Source: Trichoplax sp. H2 (Eukaryota; Placozoa; Uniplacotomia; Trichoplacea). Taken from it: a DNA stretch of 64,000 bases. The stretch lies in NCBI GenBank assembly GCA_003344405.1, contig NOWV01000121.1, positions 124,001-188,000 on the forward strand, read 5' to 3'. The notes under the pieces were generated by a model. It did no database searches and was not told the origin of the DNA. It saw nothing but the letters and a program-made list of their open reading frames with translations. The position numbers and the translations under genes are program-made. Positions 39,114 through 52,806 of the stretch are shown here, piece after piece. How positions within the stretch are numbered: the first letter of the stretch is position 1; every line of letters begins with the position of its first letter.

Positions 39114-39817
39114 CAATTTACTGACTGCCACAGATCAAGCGCTAATTGGAAACTACAGCAACTTACTGTTGTAATTTATTGTACAGTTTATTATTATTTA
39201 TTTCCAATTTATTACTGTGCTAAGATGGGAGTAGAGGCCGTAGAACAATTTTTGCTATTGGTGGTAAATTTCTCTCCACTATGTCGATCTCTATGGTACT
39301 GAAAGCTGCTGCATTGCATTACAGTACAATAGTACAGTACTATACAGTACTGTACACTACATTGTACAGTATACCACAGTACATCGTACTGTATGGTACA
39401 GTACAGTACAATACGGTACTGTTACCCGGTCTCTTCTCTCTTTGGTAGTCTCTACTATTATCGTAGCCATAGTAGTACAGTACTGCACGTGAATGTCTTT
39501 TATGCACATTGCGCACTAGACAGTTCTTGTATGGATTTTGCATCACCTGCATGCACCATTGCACCTTGCCATTTTAGCTGACAGTTTTGCCTGGACAGAT
39601 TAGTACAGCGCAAGCCATTTTGCGATCAAATTGGAACTGATGGGAGGGATCCCTCAAATCAAACTGCAATCAAATGAATCATGTTAATCACTACAAGATA
39701 ACGTTTCACTGTATTCACTTTTTTATGTACTATTAGCTAGTTATAATTATGCTTAAAATAATAATCATAACTAGATAGTTGATTAATTAATGATTAGTCC
39801 TGATAAAGAAAGATACA
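39114..39817. promoter_or_regulatory. Divergent promoter region of SAC3D1-like and MTFMT
   Basis: About 700 bp between two head-to-head start codons. It holds a dense GTAC palindrome cluster (39325-39420), a GC-richer stretch (39420-39650) and an imperfect hairpin just before the MTFMT ATG (CTAGTTAT...ATAACTAG, 39737-39776). No TATA box was established. Confidence 0.5.
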
Positions 39818-42726
39818 ATGCAAGTTAAGCACAATCGAGTGCTATCTGTTCTCTTATTTGGAAACGATGCTTTCTCAACGATAGTTCTCGATGCTGTACA
39901 TTTAAATAGGTGAAGTTACATTGCGAAATGATCAAATTATTACAGTTTTGATTCGAAATTTGAATTAGATCCTAGCCTCTATGTGCATTGTCAGTTTATT
40001 TACTGTATTAATTATATTATTATAGATACCTATGCAGTATACTGTATAGACGTATAGACGTAGATGGATGTCATATAAAGTATGCACTGTACAGTATTAA
40101 TTCAATTGATTTTACTTGTACAGTTTAAATCGATGTAAGTATTCCTATCAACGTATCGTCGATAAAGTCGAAATAGTATACTCGGGTTTTAAGGTTAGTA
40201 ACGACTTCGCTAAAATAGACTACAAACTGTATCTTAAGCTCATAACTAAATTAGCTTGAAACTGTCTTTCAACAGAATAGCAAGAAATCATCTTCAGTAT
40301 TGAAATACGCTCGAAATAATGGCCTTGTTGCGCATAATTATAACGACTACAGCGATATGATTCCTAGTAACAGGGAATTCTGTGACCTCAGGTTGATAAA
40401 ATTAAAATTAAAAAAGACATTTTTATACTTTTTAGCAGTTTACGATTTTAACGATTACTCAACTTCGATTGCATTCAATTACAGTATAATTAAAAAATGC
40501 TTTTTGCCTCTTTATTGAGTGCAACAGGAATCGTTTCGATGTTGGTATCGTAGTTTCATTTGGACACCTACTTAGCAAAAGATGGATAGATTTATTTGTA
40601 CGGTATGGTATACGTGTTGCAATATTATTCTGTGCTGATATACTATTTATGCATTTTTGGTTACCATTTCTACTTTCTACTGTTAATAATGAAACAGTTG
40701 CAGTACTGTACAGTCTCGTATATAGTCATTTCTCATCGGTTTCAATCTACACTACACTGTTAATTCGACGATGTTAGGTATTAAAAAAAATATACACTTA
40801 CGGCTTACAATCAGTGAAATTTTAGACAGATATTAATATTAACAGGAGGTAACATACGATTATGATATTGAGTAAAAATTACCACCCATTATTACCTACC
40901 GTCGCATATTTATTGTATTAAATTTGCAAAATTTCCTGAGGTTGCATAAGGTCTATATTTGGGCTTATTGATGCCTTAAAGTGTGCATGTTTGACACTAA
41001 TACGGTACTATAAAAAATGTTTAACTTTCTTTTACACATATATCCAGTAGATGATCATATACTATAGATTAGTTTTACCAGAGTAGCATGCTAAAGGCGC
41101 CAAGACTCGTTATTTGCAGTTTGATGTGGAGATTAGTATATATTTAAGCTTACTAGTCTACTGTGTTAATTGATATATCGAGATCACTTTTAATTTCCGA
41201 TGCAAAAAATAAATTGTAATTGTAATTTGTAGTTAATAACCTGATATACTTATATTGGCTCAATGTATTGCAGAGGGGCAATTAATGTTCATCCTTCGTT
41301 ACTCCCAAGATGGAGAGGAGCGTCTCCAATTCAATTCGCTTTGTTGCATGGTGACAATGTGACCGGCGTGACGATTGCTGATGTTTTACCAGATAAGTTA
41401 GTGAACGAAATATTTTAATATTTCAAACTTTGTCATGAATATAAATACTAAATATCTGTATTGAAACAGATACGACAGAGGGCGTATATTAATGCAGGAA
41501 AGTTTAAAGGTATAAGCATATATTGGAGATGTCATTCTGTTTGGCATTTCTGTAATGAGATTTTTGGATTCTTTATTAGTAACTTTTAAACTAACTGCAC
41601 ATAACAGTAGATAAGATACTTCAACATGTCTCATTAATAGTTGTATAAGAATTAGTGTAACAATAATGCCATGGTGATTGGGATCTTTCTACACTTTTGC
41701 AGATAAATGATAGGGAAACGTACATCCAGCTTCATAATCGTCTAGCTGACCTAAGTTCAAATCTAGTATGCTATCGGCAAAATGCCCCATACTATTTATT
41801 TGTACATTTACCTCTAGCGTAAGGATATAATTAATGCAAAATTTTGGTATATTGTTTATAGTTATTACGAGCATTGTTAGATTTAGCGAATTTGCATCGG
41901 AAAGCCCAGAAGCAGAATGAAAGGAACGTAACTTATGGTAAAGCGATCATTATACAGTAAACTGTAAATTTGTAAACAACGTGTGAATAGCATTAGTCTT
42001 ATGTAATCGTTCGGAAATAAGCCTACAGCTTATTACAAGTTCATACATTAATCTTATACTTAAAAGCAAGTAAAATTAATCAAAATATGGATTGGATTAA
42101 TTGGTCTGAACATAGTAATAAATTCATAAATAGAATGTGGAGAGCCCTTGGTTACCAGGTATATCTCTAGTTCGTTGTTTGCGAAATTATTTTCGTAAAT
42201 ATTGTAGGACACACTTGCTACAAAATTTTCTTAATAAGCTATATTATTTACCTACTTAGAAGGGCTTAAAAACAACATGGAGGGGAACCGTTGTGAAATT
42301 AATAGATTTTTGTTATCTTGAGAATTATGAAGCTAATTTAAGTGGTAAGATTACTATATTACTGCTCATTCCACACAACGGAGGACGATTGCCTCAAACT
42401 GCTACTTACTAACTTTTAGATATAAACCATACGAACATGAAGCATGGATTCGTTAAATATGATGAGGATTTAAACGCAATTATTATTAAATGCAAGGTAA
42501 ATATTCATATTTAAATCTGGACTAAAAGTATTTCAAGATTATTGACGTTATTAGAAGTTAATTTGAAGAAAATTAATTTGATTTGCAGGATGGTCTAGTG
42601 GCTTTTAGGAAAGTTCAGTTTGCATGTCGAAAAGTAATTACTGCTTTGGATTTTTATAATGCTTATTTAACACGAATAGAAGAATCGAAACGATATTTTG
42701 GTGCACCTGGCAATAGGCCCACTTAA
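39818..42726 (+). CDS. MTFMT: Methionyl-tRNA formyltransferase, mitochondrial
   Basis: Transfers a formyl group from 10-formyl-THF to initiator Met-tRNA for mitochondrial translation. Complete, 12 exons, about 345 residues: 39818-39909, 40124-40193, 40285-40391, 40528-40602, 41274-41396, 41470-41509, 41703-41765, 41862-41937, 42067-42158, 42260-42344, 42420-42496, 42589-42726. It shows the N-terminal Rossmann start ([13 protein letters not shown]), the [15 protein letters not shown] strand and the catalytic block [18 protein letters not shown], whose NxH and Arg/Trp-rich loop are typical of the formyltransferase family. [10 protein letters not shown] and the C-terminal tRNA-binding domain ([20 protein letters not shown]) follow. 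No obvious mitochondrial presequence precedes it: ATG 39818 lies only six residues before the first strand, so a further 5' exon is possible. Poly(A) candidate AATAAA is at 42954-42959. Confidence 0.92.
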
Positions 42727-43537
42727 AGCTAATATCACCATTACGGGAAGTTAATAATTTATTTCATAATTGAAACCAGAATAACTTTTTATCGTAACTT
42801 GACGGCATCAAAGATAATTTTTTTAGCGACATTCTTGTTAATGTTTATAGGCATTGTACAAGAGTTTGATGTAAGCATATTTTGATAACTGTTCTCAGAT
42901 GTAGAGTTATTATTGGTTAAACACCACTCATTAGTTGCTACCGTATAGTTTAAAATAAAATAAAAATAACTTACAGTAGTTGTAGATTTTTTTATACGGT
43001 TATTGTTCTTAAGGTGATATCAGTAGGAGAGAGTCCGCTACATTGTACATACTTTATCGTCTATCACTAAGTTAACTTAGCGATACACACTTACCTCTAA
43101 AAATTTTCTGTATCTGTAGCATGATGTTACATAAGATAAACATAGGCTGACAAATAATAAACAGAACACGGCAACCGTACTCTGTGCTATCGATACAATG
43201 TATAAATACTTCATAATATCTAATAATATGGGATTACCAGTAATGACAATAATAATGGATAAAGGATAACATTGGTAAAGTACCGTATTTTCAACAGTTA
43301 CATACCTATAGATACGCCATAGCCGACGTATTACAAGCTTATCGGCATTATACGTATTAATACATGGAAAAACCCAATCCCAAGAATATTAAGAACGGTT
43401 AAATCATAGAACAGAAAGCTACTTAGAAATAAACTACCGGTAACTATAAACTGCTATCGCATTACTAATATTGCAAGTAGATAGCGTTTTAATTTATCCG
43501 TAAAATAATCAGACGAAAACTTCACTCATTACATATT
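42727..43537. other. Tail-to-tail spacer, nothing identified
   Basis: AT-rich, between the stop codons of MTFMT and the membrane-protein gene. No exon and no palindrome cluster. Confidence 0.5.
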
Positions 43538-46082
43538 CTATATTGCTACATTTGAATTTCCTTTATCATTTTCTAATGCATATCTTTTAAAGATGATATG
43601 CCTTTTCCAATACAGCGTAACAGCTACAACTATAGCTACGAAAGCCACAATCGACATGATGATAGCTGCAATATCACCACCTAAATTAAGATAATACGGC
43701 GATATTTAAATTTAGTGAGCTATCCTGTTACAGTATTTGAAGTCAAGCTTCTACCAACACGTTAGAGATTAATCTAAAAATATATAAAACTTACCTGATA
43801 ATGGGCTGCTTTGCCCGATAGGTTGATTCGTTGCCCCTCCTACGTTCGAAGTTTTTGTCATCATAGTTGTACCACCCGGTGGAATTTCGTCTTAAATGAA
43901 ATGTAGTAAACATATTATCACAATTGTGTCTGACGCTAGCATGATTATTAAATTGCATTTTAATAAAGTATCAATTTTATGTACGACTGCCAAGAAATTC
44001 TATTTTCGCAAGATAATTTGTTGGGTATTACAAAAGAGACTTTCGACGATTGAATTCGATACATAACAGATTTACTGCAGTATAGTAGCGTAAAGTTGCT
44101 TCGGAAGCTAGTAATTGTCCCATAATATCCTTGAATGCATGGACTTATATATAACCTATTTTTACTGTGCATTGTACAGTAGTACTGTATATGCGATCAC
44201 AGTAATCATAAATATAGTTTAGCGTATGATAAGCCTGAAAGGCTCTCATAAGCATTAAGAGAGTGCACGCATCATCGTGTTATCATCAGATATAACAATT
44301 TCGAAAAATGTAGTATAGCATTACAACAATGTAATCAGTTAATATGGACCGTACATAATCAATAGCAAGTGATCAGCCAGCTAAGCAGTTTTTTGAGAGT
44401 ATATATACGAAGTTAGAACACATGTAAGTAATAGTGCTTACCACCACAGCGTGTAGTGTCAACATTTATGACTCTGTTATTGAGGATATTGAACGGTGGT
44501 GGCACTATAGGCGAGGGCACATCAAGCTTCGGTATAATACCAGCCTAGAAAATATATCACAGATCCACAAGAGATAAGCTAATTTTTACAGCATAATCTG
44601 TACAATGTACAACTATGACATTTTAATATTGATTTTAAACATTTTTCGTATATTGCAATTATGCTATGTGATACCATGGAATGGTGCATTAGACAGTTAA
44701 CCTGAAAGAGTCACTCAATATCCACTTAAACGATAAGTACTAATAATAATTGGCATTTACTGAACGCTTGACGTTTTTGGTCAAATCTTAGTACTTTGGT
44801 AAGTTAACGTGTATACTACTGACAGTAAGTAAATCAAGAGCAAGTTTAGCATACGGTAATTATGTAAGCAAAGCGATGCAAACAAATTTGAACGAGAATA
44901 TTGCATGGACGTTTCATGAAAATTGTTCAAATCTTTGTTTTAAAAGCTAGCATTTGCGAATCTAGTTAGCTATTAGAGGTGGCATCAATATTTTAAAATT
45001 AGCGGGCAAATAGTAAACTTTTTGTACTAATAACGACCATACAAATCAAATGCCATTAAGTATCAATTACCGTAACGGTTACTTTTCCAGGTGATCGCGT
45101 CATACTTATTTTCCCAAACAATTTGACAGGAACTGTCACGTTAATAGTAGGTATGACGAAGGAAATCTTAGTTATGAAAAATTCATCTGCGTGCTTTATA
45201 TTTCTGATAATGGTAATATTCTCAGCTGGATAAGCTGCCTGTAAAAGAATTTAGATTAAAGAAAACAATTTACTACATTCTAAGACTCTTTAAGTGAGTC
45301 AATATTCGATTAATAGTTCTGAAATACACTTTAGCAGGGTGTTAACAGCAGTTTACGTTTAATCATAAATGAATAGTAAACAACCATTTATAACTAACAC
45401 TATTGCTAGTAAATATGTAAAATTTTATCATAAAATTAAGGCGAATCTGATATGTCACCAAGTTAAAAAACAACATCTTCACGTAACGGTAACTAGCATA
45501 TCATCAATGTAAGAGTAAAAGGTGATTTAGCTAAATATCAGACATTTAAAGTTGTAGAAAAAGCATGACATTGCTGATTCGAGTATATATAGTAATTGCA
45601 TGCATTATAACTGAAATCTTGCATTACTGTACCGATGACAGTGACCAGTACTAAACATAACCTCTAGTATACTATCAGATATCTCTCCCATTGCTGTATA
45701 TAAATTTGCCGTAAGTAAAAGGCTATCATAAGGGTAGTCAGGTAAAATTTCTCATAATTAAATATGATTACTGAAACCATGAAGATAGGATAAGACACAA
45801 TCGTTATAAAATTCTAATTTGCTGATTTATATACCGTAATATTTGCTGTAACCGGTTTGGTGCAGTAGTTCAAATTGAAAGAGAATTGCATATGGCGTCC
45901 GTAAATTTTTCCACTGCAGTTAAACCCATTACAATTTTGATATTCATAACACTGCAAAGTTGTCTTCTTGGAAGGGTCAAGTCCAGGTATCGGCACCAAG
46001 TTGAGAGGTATCTGATCTAGCCGTTGCTTTAAGAAGTTTATCAGATCGGCTAGACTCTGGCACTCTGGATTGACTGTAGGGG
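43538..46082 (-). CDS. Unrecognised Cys-rich single-pass membrane protein, 5'-partial
   Basis: I do not recognise this family. Five phase-consistent exons (45835-46082, 45071-45238, 44442-44544, 43795-43890, 43538-43680) give about 251 residues up to the stop. The ectodomain has six Cys (in CQSL, LQCYEYQNCNGFNC, LNYC and TTRC contexts) and several N-x-S/T sites. A Pro/Thr/Ser/Gly-rich stalk follows (PSPIVPPPF, EIPPGGTTMMT). A hydrophobic helix (AAIIMSIVAFVAIVVAVTLYW) and a short basic tail of about 23 residues (KRHIIFKRYALENDKG) end the protein. This is the layout of a type I surface protein. The first visible exon opens in phase 1, so a signal-peptide exon is missing; none could be placed upstream. 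Good GTAAG-type donors and the shared intron phases make it unlikely to be a pseudogene. Confidence 0.7.
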
Positions 46083-46798
46083 CTGAAGGATGGATAAATT
46101 AAGAAATTTTTTAGGATCGTGAGCAAAATATGATATAAAATATGAAATTAGATCAATAAGGGTACAGACTGATTTCGTTTAGTTATCCTAAAATGAGATC
46201 GAACGCACCTACTTTCTAAATGAACACCAATCCACAAATGATAGTATAGTAGTCTATATTATTCATGTAGAATTGATGATCTCTATACTATATTAATTGT
46301 GCTATAGTTACGTATCAATAACTTGGTACAGCAATTAACTCATATTTTAACTTAATTCTGGTCAATGATAGGAGAGAAGAAACTGTATAGTACTTCAAAA
46401 ACGGCGGTCTCTGAAATTCACACGAATCGAGTCTGAAATTTGTCTCACTATTCACTTGCTGCATTGCTGCATTGCCCAGTAATAATCAAAACGAGGATGC
46501 TGTAATATTTAGTAGAAGTTTTTCACAGTCGACAGACTACTAACGCTTTATTATAACTCAGGGGCTAGCCGTGCTTTATTCATTTTAGGGGAATTGATAG
46601 CGTATATCAAGAATGATTTGAATCGTGTAATATTTTAATTTCCCGAAATTGAATTAATTGATGGAAAAATTTCAATACTGAAGATCTGTGACAGACTAAA
46701 ACCAGGAATAAGAAGCCTTGGCAGTCTGACTGGTAGTGATGGTGATCGTGCCAGGTACAATACTGTACGAGCTCAAATCGAGAGCGAATGAGTAATAC

Positions 46799-46917
46799 GG
46801 TACTGTACTGTAGAAGAGCAGCTACGGTCACGCTTTACGGACTACAGTATATACTGTACAGTACAGTATATTGTAGCGTACTGTATACTGTACACTGTAC
46901 AGTACAGTCTGTACTGA
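46799..46917. repeat. GTAC palindrome cluster
   Basis: Overlapping TACTGTACAGTA words occur with variants (CTGTATAC, CTGTACAC). It belongs to the same repeat class as the other GTAC clusters in the window. Confidence 0.8.
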
Positions 46918-47858
46918 ACTAACAGCAACAAAATTCAATAGAGTCTTTATTTATTTAATATGCGTATATTTACTAATTATTATTATCAGTGCTATGACGT
47001 ATATAATATCACGTCTGACTGCGATACCATTTTACAGTAAAAAGGATAGTGTTTTTGGTCAGTAAAAAAAGGAACAGAGAGGTCATTTTTGATTACCTCG
47101 ATGACTGTAGTTACTTGAGATAGATATAAGAAATTAGATGATTTTAATCATTATTGTAATATACTTTCAGAAAAATGAATGGTTTTTCTATACAGTTTAT
47201 ACTAAATGATGATAATCATTATGATAGCTATTTGAAGTTAGGACAAATTCGATGTTGTAAAAGTGATGATTAAACCGGCATAAGTACAGTACACACAGTA
47301 TTATATTGCTGGTCTGCTGAGAACAGTAAGAAATAATCTCAACGGATTACAGTAACGAAATGTTATACTTTACTTTCCTCAGAGAAATCTTTGGTTCAAG
47401 TAGTACTACGATCAGATTTTATAGTATTCGCAAATCAACTTTTAAATAAACGAATGAAAACATTGAAAATTTCACAGATACTATACTGTGCAAAGTACAG
47501 TATCGTAATTTACATATTCAGTAATTCTGAATAGAATAATTAATTTCTATATATATTACTGTATATCAATGTATCATCACTTACTTGCACATTCGCCATG
47601 ATATACGTAGAAGGTATAAAAAATTAGGAATAGGGATAGAAACTTCATTTCTGATAGGTTCAGCTGCTCGCCGCTTAGATTAGTAGATCCTTTTCGTCCG
47701 ACTAACAATAAAGTTCAATTGGCGTGTTCCATCAACGACCACACACAAAAAATGGGTACAGTATGTTCAGTAGTTGCTTATTAAAAAAGGGGTCGCTGTT
47801 TCTGTTTACAGCACGTACAGTACCGTTGAGTCCTGCAGTAAAAATACGCCGAACCGGC

Positions 47859-48145
47859 TGTACTGTACTGTACTGTACTGTACTCTGTACTGAATAGTGT
47901 ACTGTACAGTACATTGTACAGTCTACAATGTACAGTCCACAATGTACAGTCTACTGTACTGTACTGTACTGTACTGTACCGGTAGGCCCAGCCATACTGT
48001 AATAACCCCGATTACTCAGATACTGTACACTGTACAGTACAGTACAGTACTCAGCGTAAATAAAGTAGCTTCAAAGATGATACAGTACATTATACTGTAC
48101 GGTCACAGTACACATACTGTACTGTACTGTAATTATGGTACAGTA
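47859..48145. repeat. Densest GTAC palindrome/microsatellite cluster
   Basis: Runs of the 5-mer TACTG (about five in a row at 47862-47883 and again at 47952-47981) flank inverted GTACAGTAC words and a CTACAATGTACAGTC direct repeat. A long hairpin or cruciform is possible. Confidence 0.85.
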
Positions 48146-48392
48146 GAGCAATGCGCACAAATTAAAAGGCGGTGATTCCAATGGACTACAGGCTGACTGT
48201 CTACAGCACTAAATAATGATGCTGTAAGAAAATAAGAATAAAGATCTCTAGAGGCAGTAGTATAAGAAAAATATATCTTATCTTTTACCTCTACTTTAGT
48301 AAAATCATACTCAAAATGACCTCTTTTCCAAAAATTGAAGGAATAGGGGATAAGAGTGATGGCTTTAGTGTCACATTTTGGGACGGAGACGA

Positions 48393-48650
48393 CTCTACAG
48401 TGTACAGTGCACAGTACTGTACAGTACACTGGTAATTAGTGCACAGCAATGGTGACATCATTTTTTAATACTGCACAAGCTACAGTACGCAATCTACAGT
48501 ACTGTACTGTCGATTCTGTACTGTAGAGCTTCTAAATACTGTAAGTATGCTTTGCCTCTCTACAGTACAGTACTGTACAGTACTGTACAACTTTTCTCAC
48601 ATTATCACCGCAATGTCGGTACTGTAGGGATAGACTGTACTAAGTACAGT
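48393..48650. repeat. GTAC palindrome cluster
   Basis: Several short islands of CTACAGTACTGTACAG separated by unique sequence (48393-48440, 48480-48540, 48560-48590, 48617-48650). Confidence 0.75.
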
Positions 48651-49538
48651 ATGCACATTTATTGATGATTAGCCAAGGGTGCCTTTAAAGGGATACCTTT
48701 TGCGGAAAGATATCCTACCGATAGTATCGAGAACTGTCGTCTTGCACGCTTCGTTTCATGTTTGCCAAGTGTGATTTATTATAGTTACACTTGGCATTGC
48801 CACCATCAGCAGAAAGGAAAGATCCGTTACGGTAGCGATCCGCTGTTAATTTAGTATGGAAAATGAGAATCCACGTGCAGATAATGAAGGACTCCAACGC
48901 AGATACAAAAATGTAAGATTTTTCATGATACAGTATCAAATTTGATTGCTAATAGCTAATGGAAGTACAGCCCAACAGTACCACAATTAAGAACTACGGT
49001 ATTGAGTAATACAATATCATCAAGGCTAGGCAATGATGTTACCATTAGTATGAAGTCGAGTCACAATGATATAGGATAGTGTACTGGATTATTCTCCGAT
49101 TGTAAGGTTTGTCACTTCGTTGAGAATACACTAGTTCAAAGGCGATAGCTTTTAACGACAGCTCCATCATAAAGTATATGATAGGATTATTGATTGTACT
49201 GTAGATTGGGGTATGCGCGAATGATACGGGTGTTTGTTATATTATACTAGGAGGGGCAGTATAGTAAATAGCTGTAGATAACTGAATTAAAATTGTGATT
49301 AGTTAGTGTAATGTATACTGTACACTACATGAAACGCGTGAACTGCATTGTACAGTACTGTCTACTACAAATCTGTACACCACAACATGGTTCCCTGCTT
49401 GCAAATATAATTTGACTTTACTTATACCCGCATAGCAATATCAGGAAATATACTTTTGATAACTTTGTTCGATCTTTGATTGTAGCTCTCTTCCTACGGC
49501 ATATTTTTATGTTACATGCTATTGCTTTCTGTCATTAG

Positions 49539-52500
49539 GCGACTCCGTCCGACATATCTACAGCGCTGCAATTAGGTATAGAGCACTCGGTAAGTAGGTT
49601 TTCTCCTTTACGATCTATAACATAATTAATTTATGCCTTATGATGGTTAAGAATACAGCTATTAGTAACCTTGTATACCTACGCCTTAACATTTTATGAA
49701 ATCTACTTGTATGGTTTATGAATAATCATGTAGGTTGGGAAATTGTCTTCTAAACATGAAAGAGATGTTCTTATGCAGGACTTTCAAGATATTGATGTGG
49801 TTTTCTTTCCGAGGTTTCTTTATTAGATGATTCTGCATACATTATACATTTAGGAAGATTATTCTTTTTCTCATTGTTTTGATGGATCAACTTTGAACCG
49901 TTTTGACTATAATTGTATGCATAGTTAACTATCCTAATATTAACAGTGCAATAGTTAGTTGCTTGCGTATAAACCAGAACCACTTAACAAATATGATATA
50001 CTATTGCAAGATTACTTTAATAGCAAGATGAAACTCATCTAATCTATATCGGTTCCAGAGATGGAAGTACGTCAACTCCCGCACATCATCACGCCGATTT
50101 TACCTTTAAAACATACGCACCGATAGCGTTCAGGTATAAGCTGGGAAATATTATTTGAGTTATCTACGTAATTTGTAAAACGCTGCGTACTGTATTTCAT
50201 GTAATAATGCAGTTATATCATTGCATGAGTTTTGATCGTTCCAAAATAATGGTCAGTTTCTCTCTACGTTTATTTTAGATTTTTTCGTGAGCTATTTGGT
50301 ATCAAACCGCAAGACTTTATGGTAAGTGTATTGAAGAAATGATTAGCGTAAACTTATATCAGTAGCTCTGGGCAATGTTAGAGAATTAGAGCTGCTATAT
50401 TCCTAAGTCACTTTATATTGTACTACAATGAAGATATCCATGTGTGATAAACGCTTGAAAGAAATACGCAATCCTGGAGCAAGTGGATCCTTATTTTTCT
50501 TAACCAATGACGACAGATTCATAATCAAGACTGTACAAAAAAAAGAAGCCCAGTTCTTACAAGAGTTACTACCAGGATATTATTTGGTAAATTTTATAAT
50601 ATCACTTACTTAACTCGAGTAATAAATATTTTCGGACATGTAGGAATTTTAACTATTGTTGTTGTATACTAAATTAGCGATTTTACTACTCAATAATGTT
50701 GTATTTACTAAATTTGTAGCTAATAATTACATATTATTTTAGAATTTTAGTCAGAATAAAAAGACTCTCCTTCCGAAGTTTTTTGGTCTATATTCTTATT
50801 CTACAAGTAGTGGCCAAAGAAACATCCGCATCGTAGTCATGAATAATCTTTTACCATCAGTTTATCAGTATCAAGTAAAATTCGATTTAAAGGTACATTG
50901 TAACATTTCTAGTTAGCCTTGCTCATTTATTTGAATATTTCCTGAAACTGTTAGACTGAATAGTGATATCGCCTAAGGCTGCTGTCTATGTTATAATCAA
51001 ATACTAGGTATCTTTTTTAGTTAATCTTCGTATAATTTCAGGGTTCGACCCACAAACGAAAAGCCTCAAAGAATGAAAGAGAAAAAAAATGCCCAACCTT
51101 AAAAGACTTAGATTTCAAGACGGAACTTCCTGAGGTGATATTATATATTAATTTTAAATGTAGCATTAATCATGTTTCTTACATTAATAAGTTCATTCAC
51201 TAATTTTGTTCGTTTGGGTAGGGATTCGGTGTTGACCCTACTATATATGACTCCTTAACAAGAACCTTGGAAAGAGACGTTAGGGTAAAGGCTGTTATCA
51301 TAACCTGCTACTATATGTACTGTTCAATAAAGACCGAGTCTGGTTAATTTTACTATTCTATTAATATATGCAGGTATTGAGAAGTTTTAAGATTATGGAT
51401 TATAGTTTATTAATTGGTGTACATAAATTGACTGAAGTTTCAAGATCATGGTCCGTAAGTGAAGCTGACTCTAGGTTACGATCGGCGTCTGGTGGTGCCT
51501 CTTCCATAGATGCGGTCACGGCAACGGCAAGGTAGCTTGATCTGTTAGCCTGTAGTCTTTTTCAAATAAGAATTACGATTTCTGTGACAAGTCTAAAGTA
51601 GAATATTAAACAGAGTATTCTATGATAATGCAGATTGGGGCGCATTCACGCATATACTACATCTGGAGAAGCCGTAATGTTATTCATCGGAATAATTGAT
51701 ATACTTCAAAGTTACAGGTATGATATCTTGGTCTTAGTTCTGAATCTATTCTGACTTGCATTTAATGAGAAACCAAAATTTGTCAATTTCAAGATTTATT
51801 AAGAAACTAGAGCATACATATAAATCAATTCTTCACGATGGTGTAAGTACGAGATATTATCGTTGAACTACGGTAGTTATTTGGAAGTTTATTACAACAC
51901 TGAAAGGGTAATTAATCGACTAATCAATGATATAAAATCTCACTAACGGCACTATTATAGGATGCGGTATCAGTCACTAGTCCAGGATTTTACAGTGAAC
52001 GATTTGTTAATTTTTGTAAAAGTAGTGTATTTACGAAACGAATTGGTAAGAAGCTGAGATATTATTACCTATAAAGAAATGTAGTATAAATCAACGGGTT
52101 AACCATTAGTGGATTTTTATTTAGTTGCAAAATCGCAGCAAAAGAGAAGGTTGTTGCGTCCACGAAAGTCACTTGCTGATGATACTGTAACAAGTGATAG
52201 ATTAGATAAGTCTTTCAATGGACAGGTAAGTATGAGACCGTTAGAATAATTGTTTTGGAATTTATCATAACTAGCAGTAAGTACCTGTTATGTTTGATGG
52301 AAAATTGCAATTTTAATTCCCGAAATTTTACAGGAAAGCCTTATGGAAGATCTTCACGTATTTAAAAATGCGGATAACTGTCGAACGAATGAAGCCGTGA
52401 ATAAGGACTCTTCAACATCCACATCTATGAAGGAGATAGTTGTAGATGTCCATAACTTTGGCATTATCGATAGTAAAACAATATTGTCCAGTAGGTAGGT

Positions 52501-52675
52501 CGTTAAATAATGTAGCTTAAGTATCATAGACTAGTTAGTAAGTATATATCTATATTGATAATTCTGTATAGCTAATAGCTCTGTTCTGTAATATAATAAT
52601 TTTAGCCCTCAAAGTGGAAGAAGGAAAACAAAATCTGTCTATAATGATGACCAGAAAACTGAGACGATCGTCTAA
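49539..52675 (+). CDS. PIP5K1: Phosphatidylinositol-4-phosphate 5-kinase, type I (5'-partial)
   Basis: Makes PI(4,5)P2 from PI4P at the plasma membrane. Fifteen exons, about 471 residues: 49539-49589, 49734-49813, 50059-50133, 50279-50321, 50434-50586, 50743-50892, 51042-51134, 51222-51284, 51374-51531, 51634-51717, 51794-51842, 51961-52045, 52125-52225, 52334-52494, 52606-52675. The sequence runs colinear with the kinase core: [40 protein letters not shown], the Gly-rich [10 protein letters not shown], the catalytic Lys in [30 protein letters not shown] and the [11 protein letters not shown] motif. [20 protein letters not shown] (activation-loop region) and SPGFYSERF follow. A Ser/Thr-rich tail ends the protein. 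No initiator exon was found before 49539, though only the short variable N-terminus should be missing. Poly(A) signal at 52801-52806. Confidence 0.93.
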
Positions 52676-52800
52676 ACATGATTACTGGCAAATTTATAAT
52701 TATTTCATGAAAGAATGTATACTTTTCTTTGTAAAGAATTTAGAATTAATTGGAATAAGGGTTCTAAGTTGTGTGACTTTATTTCTATATAGCCATTTGA

Positions 52801-52806
52801 AATAAA
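52801..52806 (+). terminator. Poly(A) signal of PIP5K
   Basis: AATAAA, 125 bases after the stop codon. Confidence 0.55.

Larger units (their letters stand above)
46083..49538. other. Palindrome-rich spacer between membrane-protein gene and PIP5K
   Basis: The 5' exons of both flanking genes should lie here but were not found. Apart from the GTAC clusters listed separately, a small hairpin (GCCAAGTGT...ACACTTGGC, 48764-48795) sits in a slightly GC-richer patch (48715-48940). That patch is open for 74 codons on the minus strand and has no homology. Confidence 0.45.

Noticed and set aside
41398-41874. Minus-strand frames in the MTFMT region
   Set aside because: Shadows of plus-strand MTFMT exons and introns, which have homology and consistent phases.
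46607-46831. Signal exon of the Cys-rich membrane protein
   Set aside because: It reads through palindrome repeats, and no donor in phase 1 follows the hydrophobic start.
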